Of a stretch of DNA of 64,000 nucleotides, positions 1 to 11,100 are shown in pieces. Location of the stretch: the NCBI GenBank assembly GCA_009741485.1, contig CM019237.1, forward strand, positions 46,546,982 to 46,610,981, in the 5' to 3' direction. Position numbers and translations under genes: made by a program. The notes beneath the pieces were generated by a model. That model did no database searches and was not told the DNA's origin. It saw nothing but the letters and a program-made list of their open reading frames with translations. Each line of letters begins with the position of its first letter. Positions within the stretch are counted from its first letter, which is position 1. This DNA is from Malurus cyaneus samueli (lineage: Eukaryota > Chordata > Aves > Passeriformes > Maluridae).

Positions 1-33
1 CAGCTTTTACATTTAGTACCTTTGGATACATAC

Positions 34-132
34 TTGGCAATGTCCATGTCTTTGTAAAAGTCTTGAGAAACATAACACACATCTTCTTTCACTTGATTAA
101 TTACATGCGTCTCATCCATAACATGTAGCTGC
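34..132 (-). CDS. ACTR6: ACTR6 coding exon 7, last exon inside the window
   Basis: 99 bp. Encodes QLHVMDETHVINQVKEDVCY, then VSQDFYKDMDIAK. Acceptor TTCACAG before 132; donor AA|GTATGT at 33-32. Human has Arg where this bird has Lys in DFYKDMD. The first 33 bases of the window are intron. Confidence 0.92.
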
Positions 133-3100
133 CTGTGAATAAAACCAAAACCACACAAGTTTGAGATAAAGTGTTCCATTTCCTGTCCAGTTTTCCACTG
201 GAATTGAGCAACCATTGCTTTCCAGTCACAGGAAGCTACTGTCTCAATGTCTGAAACTTGTATTCAATTTACAAAAGCATTCCTGCTCTACTGGAGTTTA
301 ATATTTTCCTATTTCACAGTTCAATAAACATATTAACCTGCATTTGTCCATTGTCTTCCTAATAACCATAGCTGTAATCCTGCAATTAGTTTTCTTAGTA
401 AAGACATTACCTAAAGTTCCAAGCTAAAGGATCCTAGTGATAAGTTGATCCTACTTGCATTTTGTGTTAGTGATAGAATCAGTTGGCAAACTGACTCATA
501 ATCTACTGAGACACATCAGAAAATACGTTAAGACTTGTATAATTGTGAACACACAGGTAACCTCAGCAACTTCAGAAGCACCAGCACTTTGAAAAATAAC
601 AGTCTAATTCTTCAAAGAATTTAAACTCTTCTTAATTTATCTTGATCTTAAGGCCAAGATGGCAGCTAGCAGATTATAACAGAACAAAAATTCCCTTTTC
701 CTTTAAACAGCAATTGGTCTAAAATTCACAGAACCAGTCAGAATAAATTTCTATCTTATTTCATACCAAGTTTCAGAGTGAAAAGTAGCATGCTTTACCT
801 GTAAGAGATGATCTCCTTTAGATGGTTGGTTAAGAGCTTCCCTCCAACGTTTATCCTACAGAGAAAGAGTAACGTGAAGAATTCTGTCATTGTTAACTTC
901 AGGCACAGCAAACAATTCTTTTAGAAAATACATACTGCAGTATACCTGATGATTGCCTCTTTCTTCTTTTTACTTCTGCAATAAGGTACAATGTGGGTAA
1001 AAGAGTATCCACTATCCACAATGATACAACACAACTCAGATGGATTATCCCGGAAATACCTGTGTGCACTAAGAGCTCCAGCTGAAATACAGAAAGTTTA
1101 ATTCCATTTTCATATGAACACTTAGAATTTACGACACTTTGAATATGAAAATGTACTTGCTTTGTATTTTAAATGCTTTTGACAGACTTACAAGATCTTA
1201 ATGCATAATACTACAGTCAATGCATGAATTCATTTTGACAGTGGATAAAATTAAGTGTTATATATGGCCCCACTTATATTTTTTAGGAATTACACTCCAT
1301 GTTCAGTTTCCTTTACAGAGCAAGCACCTTGATCACACCATAACTTATCAAACTTGTCTAAAGGAGTATCCTATGTCCAGTTATCTTTCAGAACGGTGGT
1401 ATTGTTGTATCACACATTCCCTGTGAGATACATTTCATAATTGTAATGCTGCATTTTATTTGCTAACACATAACAAAACTAAAAAAAAAAAACATTCCTA
1501 CCCCACTAAAAAAGGAAAGCTATCAAAGACTTCATGCAAATTTTTGGTAGATTTTTTTCAAATGCTATCCCATTTCAAAATCCATCTGTTACTTCTGTCA
1601 TCCTTACTCTCCTCAAATTTCCTGTAATTATATACGACACTCTTTAGAAAGTGATAGAAGAGTACAGCTGGAACTTAAAAAAGATATAATTAAAAAAATA
1701 CTTAATCCACTTTTACTCAAGAGCTAGGAAGCAAATGAAGTAATTCTTTTACTATAAATATATGTTTGTGTGTGCATGTGTGCTTATTTATTTATTTAAA
1801 CAGTTAAGCTTCAAAATACATAAATGCAAACCAGAAGGAGACAGACTCACCATTTACTCTAAGAACTGCTTGAAATTGATATTCTTCAAATAGAATTTCA
1901 TTCATAGATTCTTGTATTGAACTGAAGTTAAAATAAGGTTCGGTAATAATAATATTGGTATCTACAAAATCCACCTAGGAAAAACACATTAGGATTGTTA
2001 TTCCATAAAACTTAGAAATAAATAATTCCTTATCATCTTTTAAAGCAGTGGCAGATCATGTAAATCTGAAGACATGATTACTACTTCCCATATGTTTGTA
2101 GAAACTAGGCTTAGAATGTTTTAGCTTTTTTAAAGACTTCATGAGTAGTGATACAAGTTTATCTAATTAATGGGAAAAAAACATAATAGAAGGGAACACT
2201 TGCGTATGTATCCTGAATCTGTTCCCATCCTTACAAATTGTAATCCAGCATTTTAAAGAGACACTACAAAGGAACACTACAATTCTAACATAAGATACTT
2301 TACACTAACCCTGTCATCTACAGAGGTAAATCCCCTTGACAGCTCAGCACTTGCACCACAAAATTACACACCTAATAAGCAAAGCCTTGTACAGTGAAGA
2401 TTCAACAATAAAATTCCCAGTGACCTCTACTGAGGCCAGCAAAAAGATCCTGAACTTCCCACGTTTACCAGTATCTCATACACTCCTTCAGAGAGGACTT
2501 CATAGGGTTACTTCAGTCATGGATAAAAATGGATATGTCCCTAAACATATCAACAGCTACTTCTCTCTCTAGTCTCCACTTGTGAAGAAGAATTAAAAAT
2601 AAATTCTCCTCAAAACCATGACTACACTGAATACAGCTCCAAAACTAAAATGAAATTCATGTATCAAAGGCCAGGACTGTATACTTTTGTATACAAATTT
2701 GAGGCATTATCCATATCGAGGTATGGACTATGGTTTTCGGTTAATAAAACCCCAAGAATTTCCAGAGAACATAACACTTTTAAAAGAAAAAAAATAAAAG
2801 GCAAGTCTTCATACACTTCCTGGGCTAAATCCAGGTCATGAGATACAAAAAAATAAACTATCAGATATTTATATTTTATACCTTTAAGTTATTCATGGGT
2901 AGAAAATGGCCAAAGATGATAACTAAACGCCTATGTATTATGGCCTACTGACCCAGCTCATCCCTCCCTTCTACATTAACTATTTCTTCATCTCTTAACT
3001 ACATTGTATCTGTCTCTGATTATTTTTTATGAACTTGAACTTCTAATTATATTGTTATGAATTTCTTAGGGGAGCTGCACTCAGAATCAGTATATACATA

Positions 3101-5349
3101 CAAGACTACAAAATTAAAGTATTTTTCAAAATTCTACGCCAGAACTTGAGAACTTTCTTTACTTTGCAAAAACATAAATCCTCTGATTTCTAATTGAAGG
3201 CACTTTGAAAGAGAACATTAAGATCACTTGTTCTACTTAATATTTATTAATTCCATTTACTCAGTATTTCATATACACAAAACATGTAATTAAGAAAAGG
3301 CTCTTACTTGATACATTTCTTTTCCAAAGAGGTAATCCCAAACCTGTCTCTGAACATCCCAATTCACCAAGTAACCCTGTAGGAATTTAGAAAAAATATT
3401 ATACTATTTAGAAAAAAAAAATCATACTTAAAAAAATAAGTCAAACAATTAATAAACTGGTAATATAAAAAAATTGAGAGTTAAAATGTCTAAATTTACA
3501 TTTTTCGGCTAAGGAGTAAGCATTGCATAGGATTAAGGTATGTTATGAATATTCTCCTTTAGTATATTGATTACTGCACTACAAAAACAATATACATTGT
3601 GTTTTCTGTATACATTAGTCTTTTTGGCAGAAGCTTGTCAGTTTTCCTCAGTGCCAGAGAATGTTACAGAGCAGATTATCTGGAATGCCATCACCCAGCA
3701 TGTACAGGACAAACAAGTGATCAGGTCCAGTCAGTACAGGTTTATCAATGCTTGACTAATTTGTTCTCCTTCTATGACAAGGTGACCCACTGAGTGGGGG
3801 AGGGAATAGATGTGAATGTTGTCAACCTGGACTTTAGTAAAGTCAGTCAAGTCTCTGACACCATTTCCCACAGCATTCTCCTGGAGAAGCTGGTCGTGGC
3901 TTCGATGGGTGAATTCCTTGTTGGGTAAAACACTGGCTGGATGTCTGGGCCAGAGAACGATGGCCAAGTTGGCATCTCGTCGTTAGTGGTGTTCTCCAGG
4001 ACTCAGTATTGGGGTCAGCCCTATTTGATATGTTTATCAACAATATGGACAAGGGAATTGGGTGTACCCTCACTAAGTTCACAGAAGGCTCTAAGCTGGG
4101 TAGGAGTGCTGATCTGCTGGAGGGTAGAAAAGCTCTGTAAAGATTTCCGGATGACATGGATTGATGGACTGAGGACAATTTTATGATTTTCATCAAAGCC
4201 AAGTGCCTGAAGAAAACGAGGCTCAGGGGGAACCTTATCACTCTCAAACACCTGAAAGGTCAGTCTCTTCCACCAGGTAACAAGTGATAGGACTAGTGGG
4301 AATGGCCTCAAATTGCACCAAAAAGTTTTAGATTAGAAACAGTTTCTCACCAACAGGGCTGTCAAGCACTGGGACAGGCTGCCCAGAGAATTGGCTGATA
4401 GCATCCCTGGAGGTATTTAGAAGATATGCAGATGTGGCACTTAGGGACATGGCTAAGTGATGGACTGGACTGGACAGGGTTAATTACTGGACTTGATGAT
4501 CCTAAAGGTCTTTTTCAACCTAAACAATTCTAAACTTCACACTGCTGACTGATTCTTGTGTGATACTACACATAAGCCCGCAGCTGGGGCATATGGTATG
4601 AAAACTAATCCTTAGAATAGTCAAAAATTTACATTTGGCTTGAATGTTAAACTGAGAACATCTTACTTACTTTCTGAAAGGGAAGAATATAAAAAAGACC
4701 AGAGGGATCCTTAATTTCATCCAGTTGATTTGCTGTAAACGTTTTTAAGCGTGCAGTCTTTGACCTGAACTGACAGTTGGGAATAACGCTGGAAAAGAAT
4801 GGGAAATTTCATATTAAACAATTTGAAACACATTCATTTAATTTATGCCACTTTCAATAGTATTTTTGATGCTGTATTTTGGCCTTAGACCATTAACTGG
4901 AGCCAGTTGTGAGGGAAATACTTAATTTCTGACAACTCCAGTGCAGACCAGACACCTTTTAGAAAACCACCGGAACCACAGCCCCTCCGTCGCACACCGC
5001 GCTGAGCTGCAACCATCACCCCCTGCCGCCTGCACAGTAAGAGCGCCGGGGGTTCTGCCCCGTTCCGGCCGGTGTGACACGGAGGGCAGTGCGGTGCCTG
5101 CAGCCGCCGCAGGGGCGGGGAGGGCAGGGCCAGGCCGCGCCTCTCCGCAGCGAACGCAACGCGCCGCGGGCCCGCGCTCCGGTGAGGGGCTGAGGAGTGC
5201 GGGGCCGACCGGGAGCGGCAACGGCAGGGACGGAGCAGCCATGAGGGGACGCCCGGCGCCTGCCCTGCCCCGTCCCCTCACCTGACGTTCGCGTGGCTGT
5301 AGCCGATCTTGGCGTTGTAGGCGCCGTTATCCAGCACCAGCGTGGCCAT
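34..5349 (-). CDS. ACTR6: ACTR6 (actin-related protein 6), 5' seven coding exons, gene cut by window edge
   Basis: ARP6 is a nuclear actin-related protein. In the known family it is a subunit of the SRCAP/SWR1-type remodeller that deposits histone H2A.Z. Seven coding exons on the minus strand were placed by GT/AG sites and continuous phase: 5282-5349, 4671-4788, 3308-3376, 1851-1974, 946-1081, 799-855 and 34-132. They encode about residues 1-224 of a protein that is about 396 residues in human. The N-terminus holds the actin-fold phosphate-binding loop (LDNGAYNAKIGYSH, about residues 6-19). A second nucleotide-loop motif (VDSGYSFTHI, about residues 155-164) lies in exon 5. The start ATG at 5349 has A at -3 and G at +4 and matches the family start. 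The remaining C-terminal half lies beyond position 1. The promoter is a CpG island and BLTP3B starts about 6.7 kb away in the opposite direction. Identity is very secure; exact residue numbers are counted by hand. Confidence 0.96.
133..798 (-). other. ACTR6: ACTR6 intron 6
   Basis: 666 bp of AT-rich intron between exons 6 and 7. I see no recognisable repeat, RNA gene or extra exon in it. Confidence 0.85.
799..855 (-). CDS. ACTR6: ACTR6 coding exon 6
   Basis: 57 bp. Encodes INVGGKLLTNHLKEIISY. Separated from exon 5 by an intron of only 90 bp. Acceptor TCTGTAG, donor CAG|GTAAAG, phase 2 in and out. Confidence 0.94.
946..1081 (-). CDS. ACTR6: ACTR6 coding exon 5
   Basis: 136 bp. Encodes GALSAHRYFRDNPSEL, then CCIIVDSGYSFTHIVPY (the second nucleotide-binding loop of the actin fold), then the basic stretch SKKKKEAIIR. 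Donor CAG|GTATAC; phase 2 out. Confidence 0.95.
1082..1850 (-). other. ACTR6: ACTR6 intron 4
   Basis: 769 bp intron. Contains a short TG-rich and TTTA-rich stretch near 1758-1800 and an A-run near 1481-1492. Nothing else recognised. Confidence 0.85.
1851..1974 (-). CDS. ACTR6: ACTR6 coding exon 4
   Basis: 124 bp, phase 0 in and phase 1 out. Encodes VDFVDTNIIITEPYFNF followed by a segment containing SMNEILFEEYQFQAVLRVN. Donor ATG|GTGAGT at 1850-1849. Confidence 0.95.
1975..3307 (-). other. ACTR6: ACTR6 intron 3
   Basis: 1333 bp intron, AT-rich. The short ORFs at 2336-2572 and 2650-2841 show no family resemblance and no flanking splice sites that would join ACTR6. No repeat recognised. Confidence 0.8.
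3308..3376 (-). CDS. ACTR6: ACTR6 coding exon 3
   Basis: 69 bp, phase 0 to 0. Encodes GYLVNWDVQRQVWDYLFGKE plus MYQ, a conserved actin-fold segment. Acceptor CCTACAG and donor CAA|GTAAGA are clear. Confidence 0.95.
3640..4533 (+). mobile_element. CR1 LINE fragment with internal deletion, in ACTR6 intron 2
   Basis: Plus-strand sequence, antisense to ACTR6, reads as the CR1 reverse-transcriptase region. Decayed remnants of the segments for 'LTNL..YDKVT', 'DVVNLDFSK' and 'VSDTISHSILLEKL' lie at about 3750-3895. The 'LFDMFINNMDKGIGCTLS' segment follows at about 4020-4075. It then jumps near 4203-4216 to the 3' portion, leaving out several hundred bases of the usual CR1 element. It ends in a typical CR1 tail (GATGATCCTAAAGGTC, then CAACCTAAACAATTCTA) at about 4533. 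Stops and frameshifts make it inactive. Confidence 0.9.
4671..4788 (-). CDS. ACTR6: ACTR6 coding exon 2
   Basis: 118 bp. Acceptor TTTTCCAG precedes 4788 and donor AAA|GTAAGT follows 4671. It encodes the segment containing VIPNCQFRSKTARLK and later DPSGLFYILPFQK, nearly identical to human ARP6. Enters in phase 2 and leaves in phase 0. Confidence 0.95.
4789..5281 (-). other. ACTR6: ACTR6 intron 1
   Basis: 493 bp intron. The 5' half (about 4990-5281) is inside the CpG island; the rest is AT-rich. Open frames here on both strands are composition artefacts. Confidence 0.85.
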
Positions 5350-5780
5350 GCTCCCCACGGCGCCACGGCCGCCGCCGTCCCAGTATTGATCCGCCACCGC
5401 CGTGGATGTGTGCGGTGACCATAGAGCGGAGAGCAGCGCGCGCGTGGCCGGGCGGGACGCGGTGTGCCGGCAGCGCTCCGCCTCTGCCGCGGGGCGCGCG
5501 CCGTGCCGCTGACGCTCGCGCAGCTGCGGCCGCCATTGGCCGGGCGTGACCCGGCAGCGCTCGGCACACGCTGGGCGGGGAGCTGACACGGCGTCACCGC
5601 GGACAGCGCCCGGCCCGGCACTCGCCTCAGCCCCGTGGGGCCGACACCGCCCTCTGGGGACGGGCCGAGAGCCCGTGTGGCGGTGCTTTACAGTTACAGA
5701 CCGCCCTGCTTTGGGTGACCCTGCCGGCTCGGGATGCTGCCGGGCGGGAGCCCCGCGCCGCGGGAGAAAGGTGGTGAGTG
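4990..5780. promoter_or_regulatory. ACTR6: CpG-island promoter of ACTR6
   Basis: A GC-rich block dense in CpG covers ACTR6 exon 1 and its upstream region, with sharp drops to AT-rich sequence on both sides. At 5529-5540 the minus strand reads GCCAATGGCGGC, a CCAAT box overlapping a YY1-like core, about 180-190 bases upstream of the start codon. No TATA box is obvious. This fits a broad housekeeping promoter; the exact transcription start cannot be read from sequence. Confidence 0.85.
5282..5349 (-). CDS. ACTR6: ACTR6 coding exon 1
   Basis: Begins at the ATG read from 5349 and encodes MATLVLDNGAYNAKIGYSH plus a few residues. This differs from human at residue 2 (Ala instead of Thr) and in Ala replacing Glu in the HENV segment. 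The donor is CAG|GTGAGG at 5281-5280; the exon ends in phase 2. The reading frame stays open upstream, but only because the CpG island is poor in stops. Confidence 0.95.
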
Positions 5781-5886
5781 ACAATCACACTGAGAAGTGA
5801 GCAGCAGCATGGGCCTGTGCTGTGTAAGAATGTGACAAAATTAAAAGGAGACAACTCTTTAAATTCCACAATCATTATATTACTGC

Positions 5887-6246
5887 TACAGAGTCACAGA
5901 ATCAATTAGGTTGGAAAAGACCCGAGATCACCAAGTTCAACCTGTGACTGAACATCACCATGTAAACTAGACCATGGCTCTAAGTGCCATGTCCAGCCTT
6001 AAACAGCTCCAGGGATGGTGACTCTACCACCTCCCAGGGCAGTCCATTCCAATGCCTAATGTCCCTTTCTGTGAAACAAACAAACAAACAAAAACCAACC
6101 AACCAAACGATAAAACAGTTCTTTCTGATATCCAACCTACACCTCTGCTGGCACAGTTCGAGAGTAAATCCTCTCATCCTGTCCCTGGTTGTATGGGAGA
6201 AGAGACCAACCTCCAATTGGCTACAACTTCCTTCATGGAAGTGTAG
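5887..6246 (-). mobile_element. CR1 LINE 3' fragment
   Basis: Read on the minus strand this is the CR1 3' region. The plus strand shows the usual landmarks in order: GTTGGAAAAGACCCGAGATC, CATGTCCAGCCTTAAACAGC, CTCCAGGGATGGTGACTC and CTGATATCCAACCTA. The element is 5' truncated at about 6246. A (CAAA)n/(CCAA)n stretch at about 6074-6107 has expanded inside it. Confidence 0.9.
6074..6107. repeat. (ACAA)n / (CCAA)n microsatellite inside CR1
   Basis: Short tetranucleotide run starting GAAACAAACAAACAAACA, then ACCAACCAACCAAAC. It interrupts the expected CR1 sequence just before the segment for 'CTGATATCCAACC'. Confidence 0.8.
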
Positions 6247-6380
6247 AAAGTTGTTCTAAGCAGCTGTGATTAACACTGTTTTAGTACAAGTTGTATGGGA
6301 AATGGTGTTATTGGAATTCTTTGTTCCTGGCCAGCTTTTGTTTTACTGAAGTCTGTGTGATACAGCACACACCTTTATAC

Positions 6381-7125
6381 AATTACAGAACCATAGGACA
6401 GCCTCAAGTGAAGGACCCTTGAAAGATCATCTGGTTCAACCTGTAATGGTAAAGGCAACCATGATGAGATTATCTAACACCCTGTCCAACATAATCTTGA
6501 AAACCTCCAGCAATGGGAACTCCACCACATCTCTGAGGAGTTTTTTTCAGTGATTGGTTGTTCTCACTGTGAAAAAGCTCCCTACACCAAGATGAAAGCT
6601 CTCCTGGTACAACTTAGACTTGTTGCCCTTTGTCTTCTTGTGAAGAGAGCACATCCATCTTTGTAGCCACTCTTTAAGTACTGGAATACTGTGATAAGGT
6701 CCCTTCTGAGCTTTTAAAGAAAACTAAATTCTTCAGTCTTTCTTCATAGCATGTGTTCTTGAGCCCTCTGATCTTCTTTATGGCCTTTGATATTTGGATG
6801 CTCTTCAGTTGTCCACAAATTTTTGAATTGCTGGGAGCAGAACTGGACACAATACTCCAGGTATGGCCTGGGAAGCACCAAGCGTAGCGGGATAATCAAG
6901 TTTCTATCTCTGCTAGCAATTCCCCTGTGGATGCAACCCGGGATCTGCATTGCCCTCCTTGCTGCACTGATGCCCTGCTAAGTCCTGTTCAGCCTGATGT
7001 TCATCCAGATCATCAAGTCCTTTCCCACAAGGCTGTTTCCCTGTCACACTGGTCTCAGCCTGCACTGGGCTCCCTGGGTGGGTATGCCATCTCAGGTGCA
7101 GCATCTTGCACTTGTCTTGATGATG
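6381..7125 (-). mobile_element. CR1 LINE fragment (second intergenic copy)
   Basis: Minus-oriented CR1, longer than its neighbour at 5887-6246. Plus-strand landmarks: GAAAGATCATCTGGTTCAAC near 6420, CCTCCAGCAATGGGAACTCC near 6505, GAACTGGACACAATACTCCA near 6840 and GGTGCAGCATCTTGCACTTG near 7100. It is diverged and carries no intact reading frame. The long plus-strand ORF through here (6997-7857) is not a gene. Confidence 0.88.
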
Positions 7126-7198
7126 AATTTTGCTCTGTCTGTATGTTTTACTTACCTTCGGAGGGAGACCAATCTGATTTTTATTTATGCCTCAACAT

Positions 7199-8101
7199 GT
7201 GTTATGTGCTGGGAGCTCTGTCCCTCGGGAGCCTTCGCCTGGCAGCCAATCATGGCACAGTCATGGCACAGACAGCTTCCCCTGCTGCTCTGCAAGCACC
7301 CTGCCCACCTTGCTGTGGGGCAGATGCTCGGATGGGCAAGAAAAAAGGGCGTGCAAAAAACACGTGGGAAATCACGCTATAGGAGGGTGAGGCTTATAAA
7401 AGCAGCGAACTGCGACACAACCGGGGCCATTTTCCTTTGGGGGTCTTGGAGGGAGCAGGGACCCGCCTGGAGAGTCACCTTGGTCTTCCCCTCCTCCCTC
7501 ACTTTTCCTTTTCTTTTCTCCCTGTGCTCCTGCTTTCCCTGTCCGCACCTATCCTGTCCGTGTGCTCTATTTTGCCACTTCCCGAGGCAGCTCGATACTG
7601 CGACAGCCTCGTGTTTGCTGTCTCCCCAAAGCAGCCGCCTGGCGGCGGCGCCTGCCTGCCCACAGCAGCCGCAGCGATCCCACAGTGTTCCCGTAGCCAC
7701 GGCACCGTGTTCTCCGCCGACGGGAGGGACACGCAGCCGCTGCTGTTTGGGAATCGCGCCCAGCCCGCCTCGGGAGCCGCGCAGGCTCCTCGCGGTTCGC
7801 AGCACACGCTCCTTGTGCCGAGCTGACGTCCACGGGGTGCCCGGGGTACAGCGGTAACAATCTGTCTGCTATTCTGTCTCTCTCCGTTTCTCTTTTTCCC
7901 TCTTTGTTCCCTTTTCTATCCCCACTTGAATGGAAGTGGAAGGAACACTTACCCTTCTTTATCAATAAACAGTTCTCAGATATAATATTGCCGCGTTTGC
8001 GCTTTATTTTTTGTGCAAGAAATCTATTAAAAGAATCCTCCCCGACTCCCTCTTCTCAAGCGGGACGGGACACTATCACTATTTCCTGTGTTGTAATCCA
8101 G
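7199..8101 (+). mobile_element. Probable solo LTR of an endogenous retrovirus
   Basis: The block has LTR architecture in plus orientation. A CCAAT box lies at 7246-7250 (GGCAGCCAATCATGG) and a TATA box at 7395-7400 (GGCTTATAAAAGC). A pyrimidine-rich and then GC-rich leader follows. An AATAAA signal sits at 7964-7969, with a T/G-rich element shortly after. No gag, pol or env sequence flanks it, hence 'solo'. Ends are uncertain: I could not find a convincing target-site duplication, and the TATA-to-poly(A) distance (about 565 bp) would mean an unusually long R region. An alternative is an unrelated promoter plus transcript end. Family not assigned. Confidence 0.55.
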
Positions 8102-11100
8102 TAAAATAGAGCCTTACCGTTTTGTATTTGTGTGTGATTGACTTTTCTTAACTTAAAAATAACTTACTCTGTTTGATGATTCTTTGCCCTAACAAATATC
8201 AAATGTCTTTCCATGAGCCAGGATGTTCATTGGAACACATGGCAATCTGCTTTTAGACAAATCCTCTTTATGTGCTTATAAAGGAAGTTATCTTAAGGAC
8301 AGCATCCTTAATCCTCACTCTAGCAGATACATTATTTGGTTCTTGAGAAGAGGTCACAGGAATTTTAAAAAGCCTGTTTTTCAAATTCAGGAGCTCTTGG
8401 GTGCTTTTAAAGAACACTGTAAAGTGTGGGTGTTCTGCTTCTTTGCCTGCTGACAGGTACAGTCATGGTAAATTTTGGGTTTGTAATTATAGTCCAAAAT
8501 ACACATAATAGAGAATAGTAAAAAATTATTTTAGATATTCAGTATAATAGAGAAACATAAAATATTACTCCTAAAATCACAAAACTTTTACTTCATCCTT
8601 TAACTAATACAAAATTCTTAGAAGAATTGCTTAGATTCAAAAATGCTAATATCAGTTGGTAACTTTTCCCTTTGGAAAATAAACGTGAAAGCCGGAATTT
8701 AGTGAATTACTTTCCCCCTTCTAAATACTATCTCCCGCTCTATGAAGCTTCATCTGTTATCATTCAGTGACTTGTGTTAGATTCAGTTACTTTCGGTTTT
8801 TTTCCTTTCTTTTCTTTTTAGAACCTAGGACAAGTGCCTGGCTTTTAAGAGTCCACTTAGATTAATGTGTAATGGTTGATACACATAAATATTTAAAATC
8901 TCTTCAAACTAAAGTTGGTATATTTACTGTCACTGCTACTTGAGGGCAATTCATACATGCTTATTGAGATTGTTTACACTTGCACCCATATATTGCAATG
9001 GCACGTTTGATAATATTTTCTGTTGTTGTTTCTGTTGAGTATGTAACACAGAGAAAGTCATCCACACACCAAGGACACATAAATAGGACTTTCAAAAGTC
9101 TGTGTGGTAGCAAACCGTGTACATTGCCCCTTACAATAGTGAGAACTGATATTTTGTGATGCTCTTTGTGTAATGGTCTGTCAGACCACTTAAGCCTTGC
9201 ACATCTGCATTTGAAGACAGACCATTATCTATTGCATTATCCATAAGAAGCCATGCCAAATTTCTCATTCTGCAAGTATAATACAAAGCACTCACCAAAA
9301 CTTAAATCAAATTTAGTTTGTGCTTTTACTACATGTCATAATACTTTATTTAATGGGAAAAAGAATAAATAAGTTTTTAATAATTCTGTGATAATTTAAT
9401 AATTCTTCATGTTTCTGAAATTGCTTGAGGTCCAGTTGGTTTCGTTTTTTTCCTCTCAGCTCCATTCTGGTTTTTAAAGGTAAGAAAATCCCCATGACCA
9501 CATGAAACTGTGAGAGAAGCAAACACTCTACACAACCTGTACAAAGCACAGGGGCTTTTTGACTCCACTCTGCAGGAACGAGCAGCCTCAGAGTGACTGA
9601 ATGGTGCCAAGTACAGAATTTCCAGGTTGTTTAGAACATTCAAAGAAAGATACCCTTGAGGAAGAAGTTACTGCACCCTTTGACACATGGGGGTTGTTAT
9701 CCTGGACTTCGCAGGTACACCACATACCTTTATTTAAGTGATGGTGAAGGGCAGGCTGGTGGGTGAGATGACTGCCTGATGGAAAACTTACTACATCCAG
9801 GCTTCTTGGGTGTTCTGTTGAATTCACAAATTCTGTTATGTTCACAAATAGCCCTAAAAATACCTGTGGCAAATATAAGACAATTTTCTTCTTTGCGATC
9901 TTTTTAGTATTTTAATATGCTCACAAGTGGAGGCTCTTTCTTGTTGACATGAGTGCCACCTAGTCTGTAAGGGAGAGAATCTAGGAGCTGGGAGGGATAC
10001 TGTGGCCAGCAGGGAGGGCCTGGCTAGCCAGGGCCTGTCCCACCACCCCTAGCCGGGGAGCAAGGTAGGCAGGCATGGGAGTGAAGCCCAGAGCCTAGGT
10101 TATCAAGCAAGCATGTGAAAATTAAGCAGGTCCAATGTCAAGCACATAAAACAATTCCCAAGTCAGGATCAAGATCAGGACTGGTGATATTAGCAAGAAC
10201 CCGACAGTCTAGGGATCACCATGCAGGTCCATGGTGACTAGAAAGGTCTAAAGTCAACATTGAAAGTTGGTGCCCTTTCTAACCCCTTTTGGGTGGGGAG
10301 GGTGTGGTGTGTGTTATTTGTGCATTTTTCTCTGTTCCACCACATAGTGTGCTCCAGACTGGGGTACAGTATGAGGTCACAATTCAGATCAATCCTGTCG
10401 GACAAAAATATTTCTGGTTTTCAGTTCTGACATCAGTGAAGAGCCTTCCCCTGTTCTGCCAGAGCTATGCTTTCAGGACACTTGAAACAGAATACATGGT
10501 ATGGGTCCTGCTTTCTCTGACCCTTGTATTTTCTCTCTTGATGACATGACCCATCATGATGATGAGCATTGTTTCTCCATGATACTTACTGGTAGACTTT
10601 TTCTTTGTAGAGAAAACTGAACTTAGAAGAGGCATAAAAGTGTTAGCTTCATACACAGCTCATTCCTACTTTATAAATCTCCTTAGGAATATAATGAGGT
10701 CAGTATTACACAATTGACTGATTTTTAAATGTCTGGAAAAATCAATTGAAAATGTTCATCTCCTGACCTATTTTTTTCTATTACTGCTTCATATTTCTTG
10801 CTTGAAGGTCCTTAGGGTTTTGGTTCATTGCTTTTAAATTATTAATGTTATGTATATGAGAAGCAGGGAAAATAGTATCTGATGTCTTTCTTTCCTCTTC
10901 AGCTCTTCACTCTTTTACAGTGTCCTAGGTTAGCATTCAAACCACAACACAGAGGACCATCCTGCATGTGGGGGTCACATCTGAAAAACCTTTTTGTTTT
11001 CTAATTGACGTATTTTTCTTTCTTTTCTTTTTCCAGTTAATATTTTTAGGGTACTTGGTTACTCATCACTGAAAGTCTTCAAGATGCCTTTTCTGAATGA

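Noticed and set aside
3731..4311. Overlapping minus-strand frames of up to 134 codons in ACTR6 intron 2
   Set aside because: They are the reverse strand of the plus-oriented CR1 fragment.
5016..5784. Long minus-strand open frames (201 and 168 codons) at the ACTR6 CpG island
   Set aside because: CpG-rich sequence is poor in stop codons. Only the last part of the 168-codon frame (from the ATG at 5349) is ACTR6 exon 1; the rest is Arg/Ala/Pro-rich noise.
6997..7857. A 286-codon plus-strand open frame, the second longest in the window
   Set aside because: It runs across the antisense CR1 copy and into the GC-rich LTR-like block, with no conserved domain. Its openness reflects composition and repeat content.
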